A stretch of DNA of 64,000 nt, taken from the NCBI GenBank assembly GCA_016234495.1, contig JACRBI010000024.1, forward strand, positions 124,001 through 188,000, read 5' to 3'. Of the stretch, positions 26,251 through 34,323 are shown one piece after another; the first letter of the stretch is position 1; every line of letters starts with the position of its first letter. Origin of the DNA: Chloroflexota bacterium. GTDB lineage: Bacteria; Chloroflexota; Anaerolineae; Anaerolineales; Villigracilaceae. The translations under genes and the position numbers were made by a program. Below the pieces are notes generated by a model. It saw nothing but the letters and a program-made list of their open reading frames with translations, was not told the origin of the DNA and did not search any database.

Positions 26251-26580
26251 ATGGACGCATTCGAATTTTCCCAACTTGTTTCCCAAAGAAAAGAAAGCAA
26301 TAAACCATATCTGGAGTTCCTCAAAGTCCCCGACCTGAGCATGGGAGTGTACGTGCTCCCCGCTGGCGAGACCGACCCGCAGAGTCCGCACACGGAGGAT
26401 GAGGTCTATTATGTGGTGAGCGGCAGGGCGCAGATTCGAGTTGCCGATGAAGACCGCGCCGTGCAGGCTGGCTCGTTCGTATATGTGGCCAAGAATGTGG
26501 AGCACCGCTTCCATTCGATTGAGGAAGAATTGATAGTGATCGTGTTCTTTGCGCCGGCGGAATATACAAAAAGACCATAG
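26251..26580 (+). CDS. Small single-domain cupin protein
   Basis: 109 aa. One conserved beta-barrel with cupin motif 1 in DPQSPHTEDEVYYVVSGRAQI near residues 47-68, giving His and Glu metal ligands. Motif 2 is AGSFVYVAKNVEHRFHSI near 77-95, giving the second His. Such proteins are small metal-dependent enzymes or sensors; a precise role cannot be read. GGAG lies nine bases before the start. The stop codon lies inside a palindromic repeat that doubles as a terminator-like hairpin. Confidence 0.82.
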   Translation: MDAFEFSQLVSQRKESNKPYLEFLKVPDLSMGVYVLPAGETDPQSPHTEDEVYYVVSGRAQIRVADEDRAVQAGSFVYVAKNVEHRFHSIEEELIVIVFFAPAEYTKRP

Positions 26581-26644
26581 ACAGTGGACGATAGGCGGTG
26601 ACTCAATAACATGGTCAACGGTCTATCGTCCACCGTCATTTTTT
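26573..26644 (+). repeat. Palindromic repeat family C, hairpin with T-tract
   Basis: The left arm 26580-26602 and the right arm 26614-26637 are near-perfect inverted copies (common core GTGGACGATAG / CTATCGTCCAC) followed by six T. The left part, beginning GACCAT at 26573, resembles the repeat units in pheT (56341-56389) and before pheS (58677-58728). The cupin stop codon (26578-26580) is inside it. It can act as a terminator between cupin and gcvT-like genes. Confidence 0.75.
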
Positions 26645-26654
26645 AGGAGCATTT

Positions 26655-27851
26655 ATGCAACAACTACGCAACACACCCTTCCATGAAAGAACGTCCGCCT
26701 TGTGTATGCCGCAGAACTGGCGCAAGTGGGCGGGATATTATGTAGTCGGCTCGTATGAGCACACGATTGACCGCGAGTATTGGGCGATCCGCAATGCAGC
26801 GGCGTTGATAGACGTGACGCCTTTGATGAAGTACATCATCAAAGGCAGGGATGCGGCGCGCCTGCTGGACCGGGTCACCACACGCAATATTCAGAAGATG
26901 TCTGTGGGACAGGTCTATTACACCGGCTGGTGCGACGACGAAGGCAAGCTGATCGATGACGGCACCGTCGCCAGACTCGATGAGACCACCTTCCGCCTCA
27001 CCGCCGCAGAACCGAACCTGCGCTGGCTGATGATGAACGCGGTCGGACTTGACGTGCAGTTGGAGGATCAAACCGACAGCGTGGCGTCGCTCAGTTTGCA
27101 GGGACCCAACTCCAGATCCGTGTTGAAGCGTGTTTGTGAGTCAGATGTGGACGGGCTGAAGTATTTCCGCTTAATGCAGAATCGACTCGCAGGTGTGGAA
27201 GTAACGATTTCAAGAACAGGTTACACAGGCGACCTCGGCTACGAGATTTGGATGGATGCGAAAGACGCGCTCAAGGTCTGGGACGGGTTGATGGAAGCCG
27301 GTCACGATTATGGGATTCTGCCTGTGGGGATTCTCGCGCTTGATATGGCGCGTGTGGAAGCAGGCTTGTTCATGCTCGATGTGGATTACACCTCTGCCAG
27401 CCACGCGTGGATCGAATCGCAGAAGTCGTCTCCGTTTGAGTTGGGGCTTGATTGGACAGTTGCTCTCGACAAGGCGGGATACTTCGTCGGGCGCAAGGCG
27501 TTGGAACGTGAGAAGCGCGAAGGCTCAGCGTGGAAGATGGTCGGCATTGAAATTGACTGGGTCGGCATGGAACAGATTTATGCCGAAGTCGGTTTACCGC
27601 CGCAAGTGCCTGGCTCCGCCATCCGCGCCAGTATGCCGATCATGGTTGGCAACGTGCAGGTGGGATATGCGTCCACGGCGTCATGGTCGCCGCTGTTGAA
27701 GAAGTACATCGCGCTCGCGCATCTGCAAAAGCCGTATTATGAACTCGGCACGGATGTGAGAATGGAGATCACGGTCGAACATCACCGCAAGCACGCACCC
27801 GCGAAAGTGGTCAAGCTGCCGTTCTATGAGCCGGAGTGGAAGAAACGTTAA
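26655..27851 (+). CDS. GcvT-like aminomethyltransferase family protein
   Basis: 398 aa, preceded by AGGAG. The T-protein fold is seen in AALIDVTPLMKYIIKGRDA, then YYTGWCDDEGKLIDDGTVARL near residue 95, which holds the conserved Asp used in THF chemistry. RTGYTGDLGYEIWM near 190 and LDMARVEAGL near 235 are further family motifs. The residues differ from true GcvT, and no gcvH or gcvP lies nearby. Relatives transfer one-carbon units from N-methyl or aminomethyl donors to tetrahydrofolate. The adjacent FAD oxidoreductases suggest oxidative demethylation of an unknown N-methylated compound. Confidence 0.8.
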   Translation: MQQLRNTPFHERTSALCMPQNWRKWAGYYVVGSYEHTIDREYWAIRNAAALIDVTPLMKYIIKGRDAARLLDRVTTRNIQKMSVGQVYYTGWCDDEGKLIDDGTVARLDETTFRLTAAEPNLRWLMMNAVGLDVQLEDQTDSVASLSLQGPNSRSVLKRVCESDVDGLKYFRLMQNRLAGVEVTISRTGYTGDLGYEIWMDAKDALKVWDGLMEAGHDYGILPVGILALDMARVEAGLFMLDVDYTSASHAWIESQKSSPFELGLDWTVALDKAGYFVGRKALEREKREGSAWKMVGIEIDWVGMEQIYAEVGLPPQVPGSAIRASMPIMVGNVQVGYASTASWSPLLKKYIALAHLQKPYYELGTDVRMEITVEHHRKHAPAKVVKLPFYEPEWKKR

Positions 27852-27918
27852 CAAGTTGACAAGTTGTAAGGTTTGAAAGTTGTAACGTTCAAACTTGCTA
27901 ACCTTTAAACCTGTAAAC
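27847..27918. repeat. Palindromic repeat (type D) at gcvT-like stop codon
   Basis: An imperfect inverted repeat of about 72 bases made of GTTxACAAGTT-like steps. The left side reads GTTAACAAGTTGACAAG and the right side ends ACCTTTAAACCTGTAAAC. The stop codon of the GcvT-like gene (27849-27851) is part of the left arm. It fills nearly the whole gap to the next gene, whose ribosome-binding site follows directly. No second copy was seen in the window. Confidence 0.6.
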
Positions 27919-27929
27919 GGAGAATTTTT

Positions 27930-29513
27930 ATGACACAAAACAATTACGATGCTATCATCATCGGCGGCGGGCACAATGGACTTGTCGCTGCCGCGTATCT
28001 GGCAAAAGCAGGGCGAAAGGTCGTGGTGCTCGAACGCAGACACATGGTCGGCGGGGCGACGATCACCGAAGAGATTATTCCAGGATTCAAGTTCACTGAA
28101 TTTTCCTACGTGGTGAGTCTGCTGCGCCCGGAGATCATCCGTGACTTGAAATTGCCGCAGCACGGCTTGAAGATTTTGCCGCTGCCCAGCACCTTCACGC
28201 CAACGGGCACTGGCGACTACATCGCGGGCTGGGACGATCACGACACCACCCGCCGCGAGATATACCGCCACTCGCCCAAAGACGCGGAAGCCTACGACGA
28301 ATATTCCCGCCGTATGGCGCGTCTGGCGAAAGCCATCAAACCCATCCTGAGCATTCTGCCGCCCGACCCGACTTCGCTTCATCCGAAAGACTTAATGGGC
28401 TTGATGAAACTCGGTCAATTCGCTTCGACACTGACCGAAAAAGAATTGTACGGTCTCGCCAAAATCATGACCCAGTCCGCGGCAGACATGCTCGAAGAAT
28501 GGTTCGAGACTCCAGCATTGTTGGGCACAAAATCTGCCAGCGGAATTATCGGCACGTTCCTCGGCCCACGCTCGCCGAGCACCGCTTATGTATTGCTCCA
28601 TCACTACATGGGCGAAATTGACGGCGCGTTCCGAGCGTGGGGCTTCGCCAAGGGCGGGACGGGCGGAATCGCCGAAGCGATTGCAAGTTCGGCGCGCGCG
28701 TTTGGTTCTGAGATTCGACTCAATGCAACCGTGAAGCAAGTCATCGTCAAAGGCGGACGCGCAGTTGGTGTTGCGCTCGAAAACGGCGATGAGATTTACG
28801 CTAAGGCTGTCCTCTCATCCGCTGACCCGTTTGTGACCTTCCTCAAACTCGTCGAGCAGAAATACCTGCCCGAAGATTTAATCCACGCGATTAAAAAATT
28901 CCGCACGCGCGGCTCATCGGGCAAGGTCAACATTGCGTTGAGTGAGCTGCCGAACTTCACCGCGCTACCCGGCGAAAATATTTTGCACAACGGCGCGGTG
29001 TCCATCAGCCCGAGCATTGATTACATCGAGCGCGCCTACGACGACGCGAAGTATGGCCGCTTTGCGAAAGAGCCGTATATTGACATGATCTTCCCTTCCA
29101 AGATTGACCCAGATATGGCGCCGCCCGGAAAACATGTGATGTCGTGCTTCGTGCAATATGCGCCGTATGATATCGAAGGCGGCTGGGACGATGCCAAGCG
29201 CGAAGCCTTCGGCGAGACGGTCATCTCCACCATCGAGAAGCATGCGCCCAACATCCGCCGCGCCATCATTGGCAAGCAGGTCATCACCCCAGTGGACATT
29301 GAACGGATTGCGGGCATCACCGGCGGCAACATCTTCCACGGCGAACTGCTGCTGCACCAGCTCTTCTTCATGCGCCCCGCCACCAAATGGTCAGGCTTCC
29401 GCACGCCCATTGATGGATATTACCTTGCAGGCTCCGGCGCCCACCCCGGCGGCGGCATCATGGGTTCGCCCGGCAAGTTCGCGGCAGAGCTGGCGTTGAA
29501 GGATGGAATATAG
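27930..29513 (+). CDS. PYROXD2-type FAD-dependent oxidoreductase
   Basis: 527 aa. The N-terminal dinucleotide-binding motif is AIIIGGGHNGLVAAAYLAKAG, followed by VVVLERRHMVGGATITEE, as in phytoene desaturase-related enzymes. The C-terminal FAD motif is GYYLAGSGAHPGGGIMGSPG near residue 500. The length and the LRPEIIRDLKL region near 65 fit the PYROXD2 branch rather than carotenoid desaturases. The substrate is unknown. A paralogue lies 850 bases downstream, separated by a lipoprotein gene. Confidence 0.88.
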   Translation: MTQNNYDAIIIGGGHNGLVAAAYLAKAGRKVVVLERRHMVGGATITEEIIPGFKFTEFSYVVSLLRPEIIRDLKLPQHGLKILPLPSTFTPTGTGDYIAGWDDHDTTRREIYRHSPKDAEAYDEYSRRMARLAKAIKPILSILPPDPTSLHPKDLMGLMKLGQFASTLTEKELYGLAKIMTQSAADMLEEWFETPALLGTKSASGIIGTFLGPRSPSTAYVLLHHYMGEIDGAFRAWGFAKGGTGGIAEAIASSARAFGSEIRLNATVKQVIVKGGRAVGVALENGDEIYAKAVLSSADPFVTFLKLVEQKYLPEDLIHAIKKFRTRGSSGKVNIALSELPNFTALPGENILHNGAVSISPSIDYIERAYDDAKYGRFAKEPYIDMIFPSKIDPDMAPPGKHVMSCFVQYAPYDIEGGWDDAKREAFGETVISTIEKHAPNIRRAIIGKQVITPVDIERIAGITGGNIFHGELLLHQLFFMRPATKWSGFRTPIDGYYLAGSGAHPGGGIMGSPGKFAAELALKDGI

Positions 29514-29627
29514 AAAGTACAAAGCAGTTGCTGGATGAAGATCACGCTTCATACTAAACCGAGAGTTAATTCTGTCCGATGGAGTTTGGTCTACACTTTG
29601 AGTTGAGTGAATAGGTGCAATAAGTTT

Positions 29628-30332
29628 ATGCTGATGAAAAGAATGTTGATTGGGAGTTTGTTGTGTTTAGTTATTTCCTCTTGTGCAAGTAAGCAAGCGG
29701 CTGTAAAGCCTTTATCAACAAATACACCATACCCAACTGCAACGTCTACTGCATCACCAACACCTCCATCATATACGTCTGAAAAAGAAGGAATATTTGC
29801 GACTGCTCTTGACCGATGGAGATTTTACGAATGGAGACTTTCGTTTACTTTTCCTCCACAATGGATGGCAAAGGATTTACCACCCAATTACTTTGGTCCT
29901 TATAAGGTTGACCATTTTGCTGACCCTGACGGCAACAAAGATAACTGGGTTTTTTATAGTGAACCCATTGAGAATGAAAATGGTGAAAAAAGTGTCGCAG
30001 AAATAAGATTCCGCTTCCAAAATATCCCTGAAGGTTTAGCCCCAAACGATTTTTCTGAAACCGAATGGGAAACATGTTCAGCCAGTGGTTTTCAAATTGA
30101 CGATATTTCTAACCCAGAAAAAATTGGAAATGACCTTATTCAACCAACATTGTACAAATGTAGTTTTGCTGTTGATGGTAAACCAAGCCAAGAACTCTAT
30201 GTGATACATGCAATCCATCAAACGCGAAAAGATATAGGAATTGAAGTTGTATTAATTGCCAATTCTGATATTTTCAGAAAATTGGAAATTGAGTTTCAAG
30301 ATTTCATGAAAAGACTTTCTTTCGAGTTGTAG
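29628..30332 (+). CDS. Hypothetical lipoprotein with Thr/Pro-rich linker
   Basis: 234 aa from the ATG at 29628; GTG 29607 and ATG 29634 are alternatives. MLIGSLLCLVISSC is a signal peptide ending in a lipobox, so the protein should be anchored by a lipid on its Cys. A Thr/Pro/Ser linker (NTPYPTATSTASPTPP) follows, then a domain beginning FYEWRLSFTFPPQW that resembles no family known to me. The gene is visibly richer in A and T than its neighbours. It sits between two paralogous oxidoreductase genes, which suggests a later insertion. Confidence 0.65.
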   Translation: MLMKRMLIGSLLCLVISSCASKQAAVKPLSTNTPYPTATSTASPTPPSYTSEKEGIFATALDRWRFYEWRLSFTFPPQWMAKDLPPNYFGPYKVDHFADPDGNKDNWVFYSEPIENENGEKSVAEIRFRFQNIPEGLAPNDFSETEWETCSASGFQIDDISNPEKIGNDLIQPTLYKCSFAVDGKPSQELYVIHAIHQTRKDIGIEVVLIANSDIFRKLEIEFQDFMKRLSFEL

Positions 30333-30359
30333 CAAAATTGAAATTATTCAGGAGAAAAA

Positions 30360-31886
30360 ATGAATATCTACGACACCATCATCATCGGCGCGGGACATAA
30401 CGGACTGGTCGCCGCGGCATATCTTGCGAAGCAGGGCAAAAAAGTTTTAGTCCTTGAACGACGTGACATCGTCGGCGGGCAGGTGGTCACCGAGTCCTTC
30501 GGCGATGGCTTCACCGTTGACTCGCTCCACGCAGGCGGGACTCTGCGCCCGGACATTATCAAAGACCTCAACCTCGCTTCATTCGGACTTGTAGTTGATT
30601 CCGTCCGAAAGCCTTTTATCTCACTTCAACCTGATTCAAATCACCTCGTGCTCGATGCCAACCCCGCCAAGGCAGTCGAGTCCATCAAACGCTTCTCCGA
30701 AAAAGACGCCGCGAACTGGATTCCGTTTTTGAACTTCATGGACAAAGTTACGCGCTTCATCCACGCCGCCAATGAGACCATCATGCCGCGCCTGCCCAAA
30801 GGATTTAATTTCAGCGAAGGCGTTGACCTTGCTAAAATGGGAATCAACCTCCGCATGATGGGCGGCGCTGACATGATGAAGATCATCCGCGGTATTCCCA
30901 TGACCGCCGATGAATTCGTGGACGAATGGTTCGAGTCTGATGTGGTCAAGGCGGCGATTGCTTCGCTGGGCATTCACGGGTTTACGCTGGGCGTGTTCGG
31001 TGCAGGCACGGGCTATACCCTCATGCACAACTGGGCAAATCGCGGCGGGCTTTCAAATGTCAGCGCGCAGGGCGGAGTTGGGAAAATTACCGAAGCGCTT
31101 GCCAGCGCAGTGAAATCTTTCAGCGGCGAGATCCGCACCGGCGCGGAAGTGAAGCGCATCCTCGTTGATACGTTCACCTGCAAAGGTGTTGTCCTTACGA
31201 ATGGTGAAGAGATTTCTGCGAAGAACATCATATCCGCCGCAGACCCGAAACACACATTCTTGAATCTAGTTGGTGCGGTCAACCTGCCGCCTGAACTTGT
31301 GTGGAATGTCCAATCCATCAAAATGCGCGGATCGGTTGCCAAGGTCCATTTGTTGGTTGACAATATTGACGCCGTCGTAGCAGGGGCGACGCATGCGTCG
31401 CCCCTGCCTGCAACGTTCGTGATTGCACCTTCCATCAAATATCTGGAGCAAGCCTACGACGCGGCGAAGTATCACAGCATCTCCGAAAAGCCCTATCTTG
31501 AAGTCACCACTTCGGGTAATGTTGTCAGCGTCCATTTCCAGTTTGCCGCCTACAAACTAAAAGACGGTGATTGGAAGACTGAAGGCGCAAAGGTTGAAAA
31601 GGTCGCCATCGAAACACTGGCGGAATACTTCCCCAATCTGAAATCGTCAATCGTAAATACAAAAACCATTACCCCTCTTGATATGGAGCAGACCTACGGC
31701 CTCACTGAAGGCGACTTGAATCACGGTCAGATCATGCTCGATCAATTCATGTTCATGCGTCCCATCCCGGGCTGGTCGAATCACAAGACGCCGATTGATA
31801 ATTTATATCTGTGCGGCAGCGGAGTTCACGGCGGGGGCGGCATCAGCGGCGCAAGTGGGTGGAATGTAGTAAAAGTGTTGAAATAA
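30360..31886 (+). CDS. PYROXD2-type FAD-dependent oxidoreductase, second copy
   Basis: 508 aa, preceded by AGGAG. The motif TIIIGAGHNGLVAAAYLAKQG opens the protein and LYLCGSGVHGGGGISGASGW near residue 485 closes the FAD site. It is clearly paralogous to the gene at 27930, including the shared RGS...KV and PSIxYxExAYDxAKY region. Near residue 345 it contains AGATHASPLP, encoded by a perfect 28-base palindrome (31380-31407) of a repeat family that occurs again just after the stop. It is shorter than the paralogue by about eleven residues in the following loop. Confidence 0.86.
   Translation: MNIYDTIIIGAGHNGLVAAAYLAKQGKKVLVLERRDIVGGQVVTESFGDGFTVDSLHAGGTLRPDIIKDLNLASFGLVVDSVRKPFISLQPDSNHLVLDANPAKAVESIKRFSEKDAANWIPFLNFMDKVTRFIHAANETIMPRLPKGFNFSEGVDLAKMGINLRMMGGADMMKIIRGIPMTADEFVDEWFESDVVKAAIASLGIHGFTLGVFGAGTGYTLMHNWANRGGLSNVSAQGGVGKITEALASAVKSFSGEIRTGAEVKRILVDTFTCKGVVLTNGEEISAKNIISAADPKHTFLNLVGAVNLPPELVWNVQSIKMRGSVAKVHLLVDNIDAVVAGATHASPLPATFVIAPSIKYLEQAYDAAKYHSISEKPYLEVTTSGNVVSVHFQFAAYKLKDGDWKTEGAKVEKVAIETLAEYFPNLKSSIVNTKTITPLDMEQTYGLTEGDLNHGQIMLDQFMFMRPIPGWSNHKTPIDNLYLCGSGVHGGGGISGASGWNVVKVLK
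31380..31407. repeat. Palindromic repeat family B inside a coding region
   Basis: GCAGGGGCGACGCA followed at once by its exact reverse complement, a perfect 28-base palindrome translated in frame inside the second PYROXD2-like gene. The first eleven bases are identical to the arm of the repeat at 31889-31948. Confidence 0.9.
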
Positions 31887-31888
31887 AA

Positions 31889-31948
31889 GCAGGGGCGACC
31901 CGCCCTGAGAAATCAAATCCTTTGATAATCCAGACGGGTCGCCCCTGC
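31889..31948. repeat. Palindromic repeat family B between convergent genes
   Basis: Fourteen-base arms, GCAGGGGCGACCCG (31889-31902) and its exact reverse complement (31935-31948), enclose a nested hairpin ATCAAA-TCC-TTTGAT. It starts two bases after the stop of the second PYROXD2-like gene and ends six bases before the ppk2 stop. It may end transcription on both strands, although no long T-tract follows. Confidence 0.88.
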
Positions 31949-31953
31949 CATGT

Positions 31954-32805
31954 TTAATATACCTCAGGCACAAAAGTCTGGTCGGTGATGGGCGGACGGA
32001 CGTAGCCAACATCTTCCTGGCGGGGCGGGAGTTTCATCGGAGCAGGAGTCAAATCTTCGTAGGGAATCAGACTCAGCAGGTGGGCAATGCAATTGAGGCG
32101 CGCGCGTTTCTTGTCATCGGAGTGGACAACATACCACGGCGACTGCTTGGTATCGGTATATTTGAACATGTCATCTTTTGCGCGCGAGTACTCAACCCAG
32201 CGCGAGCGGGACTCGAGATCCATCGGGCTGAGTTTCCAGCGTTTGGCCGGGTCATCGATGCGAGCCTGAAAGCGGTGTTCCTGCTCCTCGTCGCTGACCG
32301 AGAACCAGTACTTGATCAGGATAATGCCCGAGCGCACCAGCATCCGCTCGAACTCGGGGCAGGAGCGCATGAATTCGCCGTATTCCTCATCGGTGCAAAA
32401 TCCCATCACGTGTTCCACGCCCGCGCGGTTGTACCATGAGCGGTCAAAGACCACCATTTCGCCTGCGGCAGGCAGGTGAGCCACATAACGTTGAAAATAC
32501 CATTGACCCTTCTCGCGCTCGGTGGGAGCAGGCAGGGCGGCCACGCGGCAAATGCGCGGATTCAGGCACTCGGTAATGCGTTTGACGACCCCTCCCTTTC
32601 CGGCCGCATCCCTGCCTTCAAAGATGACCACGACCTTCAATCCCTTTGCCTTGATCCATTCCTGCAATTTGACAAGTTCCAACTGAAGTTTCCCCAGCTT
32701 CTTGAGGTATTCCTTGTTCTCAAGTTTTTCATGTAAGACAATTATGTCAGGCGCGGAATCACCATTCTTTTCCCTCTTCTTTTCATTCTTCTTTTTCTTT
32801 GACAT
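31954..32805 (-). CDS. ppk2: Polyphosphate kinase 2 (PPK2)
   Basis: 283 aa from the ATG at 32805, which has GAGGAG upstream; an earlier in-frame ATG at 32832 is less likely. Walker A is VVIFEGRDAAGKGGVVKRI near residue 55. The acidic lid region follows in FDRSWYNRAGVEHVMGF near 115, and DDPAKRWKLSPMDLESRSRW near 190 is typical of class I PPK2. The enzyme uses polyphosphate to phosphorylate nucleoside diphosphates. The N-terminus is a Lys-rich tail. Its promoter is close to perfect consensus. Confidence 0.93.
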   Translation of the reverse strand: MSKKKKNEKKREKNGDSAPDIIVLHEKLENKEYLKKLGKLQLELVKLQEWIKAKGLKVVVIFEGRDAAGKGGVVKRITECLNPRICRVAALPAPTEREKGQWYFQRYVAHLPAAGEMVVFDRSWYNRAGVEHVMGFCTDEEYGEFMRSCPEFERMLVRSGIILIKYWFSVSDEEQEHRFQARIDDPAKRWKLSPMDLESRSRWVEYSRAKDDMFKYTDTKQSPWYVVHSDDKKRARLNCIAHLLSLIPYEDLTPAPMKLPPRQEDVGYVRPPITDQTFVPEVY

Positions 32806-32866
32806 GTCATCTCCTCGGATATGCGCCATCATTTTTTACAAAGAATAAACAGAAAAGCCATAAATA

Positions 32867-32894
32867 ATTATAGAGGGGAATTCATCATTGTCAA
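32867..32894 (-). promoter_or_regulatory. Consensus sigma-70-type promoter of ppk2
   Basis: On the minus strand TTGACA (32889-32894) and TATAAT (32867-32872) are both perfect and separated by 16 bases. The untranslated leader to the start codon would be about 55 bases. Confidence 0.88.
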
Positions 32895-32990
32895 CACGTG
32901 TCCGATTTTTTTACAAAGATTTTACCCCCGAAAAATCGCGCGTTCATTATGATTTCGTACACTGTGTGTCATAGCCAAAGGAGAGCCGCC

Positions 32991-34028
32991 ATGAAACCTT
33001 CATCCATCGCATTGACCATGCTCGTCATTCTTTCACTCGCCTGCAATTTGGGCGCAAATGTTCCAGCGCAGAATCAGCCAATTGAAACAGCGACCAGTTC
33101 CCCCATCACGAATGACGCGGGCGAAGCCATCCTCCTGTTCACGATTGGAATGCACATCGAGCCGATGGGCGAAACCGCGCAGGGAGTCCAATCCGGCAAG
33201 GGTGATTATCATCAGCCTGCTTTCTTTGATAAACATGTCAACGATATCCTTGCAGTGACTCAAATCGTTGAGGCGCACGGTGGGCACATGACCATTCAGG
33301 CGCAATCACCGTTCACAACCGTTGCGATTGAATCGGGCAACAATATTCTCGCCGGCCTCGCTGCGCGCGGGCATGAAATGGCGCTGCATTTTCACGAAGA
33401 CGCGCATCTTGGGAAAAACGATGAAACGCTTCCCGTGAAAAAATGGTGCGACGTGATGCAGGAGGAAATTTCATTGATCACGCAGGCGAGCGGCGTGCAT
33501 GACATCCGTTATTGGAGCGGAGGAAATTTGTATCTGGATATTTATGCCGCGGCGCAATGCGCGGGGTTGGATGTGAACAGCGACTGGAAGAATCCACAGT
33601 TGCAGGAGACGCCGCTTGAGTTCGTGGGCGTTAATCCGTGGCGGCCGTCAGGCGGAACCGATGGCGTGAACCTGACAGCTTTTACCCAGCACGACCCCAA
33701 CGGCGCAGTCATCTTTTTACCGGAAGGCCAATACGACAAATCGGATTTTGCTTCCATGCGCCGCAGCGACGACGCGGGCGGAGACGCGGCCTACTTTGAA
33801 TTTTTAAAAGAAAGTTTATACGCCTCGCTGCAGGCCGCGCAGCCGGGCAAGGCCAATGTCTTTCATTTCACCGTTCATCCCGGAGAATTTCGCGGCGATC
33901 CGCAGCATCCATTTGAAGTCATCGAAAAATTTTTAACCGAGGTGATCGATCCGCTTGTCGCATCGGGCAATGTGCAATGGGCCACCTTCTCACAAATGGC
34001 CGATGCCTACATTGCTACAGAACAATAG
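32991..34028 (+). CDS. Lipoprotein with possible polysaccharide-deacetylase-like fold
   Basis: 345 aa from the ATG at 32991, with AAAGGAGA upstream; the longer frame from 32898 runs through the promoter region. MLVILSLACNLG is a signal peptide with lipobox. The mature part begins with a Thr-rich stretch, then ILLFTIGMHIEPMG, an HxxPxG-like string, and later GHEMALHFHEDAHLG, VFHFTVHPGEF and VNPWRPSGGTDG. Several His and Asp residues at strand ends recall the metal site of NodB-type deacetylases, but the order is not a clear match. Function unknown. Confidence 0.6.
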   Translation: MKPSSIALTMLVILSLACNLGANVPAQNQPIETATSSPITNDAGEAILLFTIGMHIEPMGETAQGVQSGKGDYHQPAFFDKHVNDILAVTQIVEAHGGHMTIQAQSPFTTVAIESGNNILAGLAARGHEMALHFHEDAHLGKNDETLPVKKWCDVMQEEISLITQASGVHDIRYWSGGNLYLDIYAAAQCAGLDVNSDWKNPQLQETPLEFVGVNPWRPSGGTDGVNLTAFTQHDPNGAVIFLPEGQYDKSDFASMRRSDDAGGDAAYFEFLKESLYASLQAAQPGKANVFHFTVHPGEFRGDPQHPFEVIEKFLTEVIDPLVASGNVQWATFSQMADAYIATEQ

Positions 34029-34323
34029 GATGATGTCTCATAACGAGATTCATCCACGCCCAAACAACGGTCAGACTCCGCCCGCGCCTGTTCCTGTTAC
34101 TGGGTCATTTTCCTGCCTTTGAAATAAAGGGCGCGCGGATAACTCCGCGCGCCCTTCACGAATCCCCCCATAAAACCTATAAATCACATAAAATCAATGA
34201 TATTCAGCACTACGGCTTACATGAGTCGACCCGTAAAATTGGGGTCATTGCCCCATGACATCCGTAATTTTGCCGTCCATGCAGCAATAATTCGGCTTTG
34301 GAAAACCCTCTCAGGAGAAATCA
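34029..34323 (+). other. 295-base intergenic region with a 13-bp hairpin
   Basis: AAGGGCGCGCGGA (34127-34139) and its exact complement (34144-34156) form a strong hairpin with a TAAC loop that probably ends the upstream transcript, although only two T follow. Between 34230 and 34285 a partly self-complementary stretch includes GGGGTCAT-TG-CCCC and matching GTAAAATT / AATTTTG flanks. It could be a regulatory site for the cytochrome operon. No gene was found here. Confidence 0.55.
34127..34156 (+). terminator. GC-rich hairpin terminator-like
   Basis: A 13-bp perfect stem with a four-base loop, lying about 100 bases after the lipoprotein gene stop. The T-tract is poor, so termination strength is uncertain. 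Confidence 0.55.
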
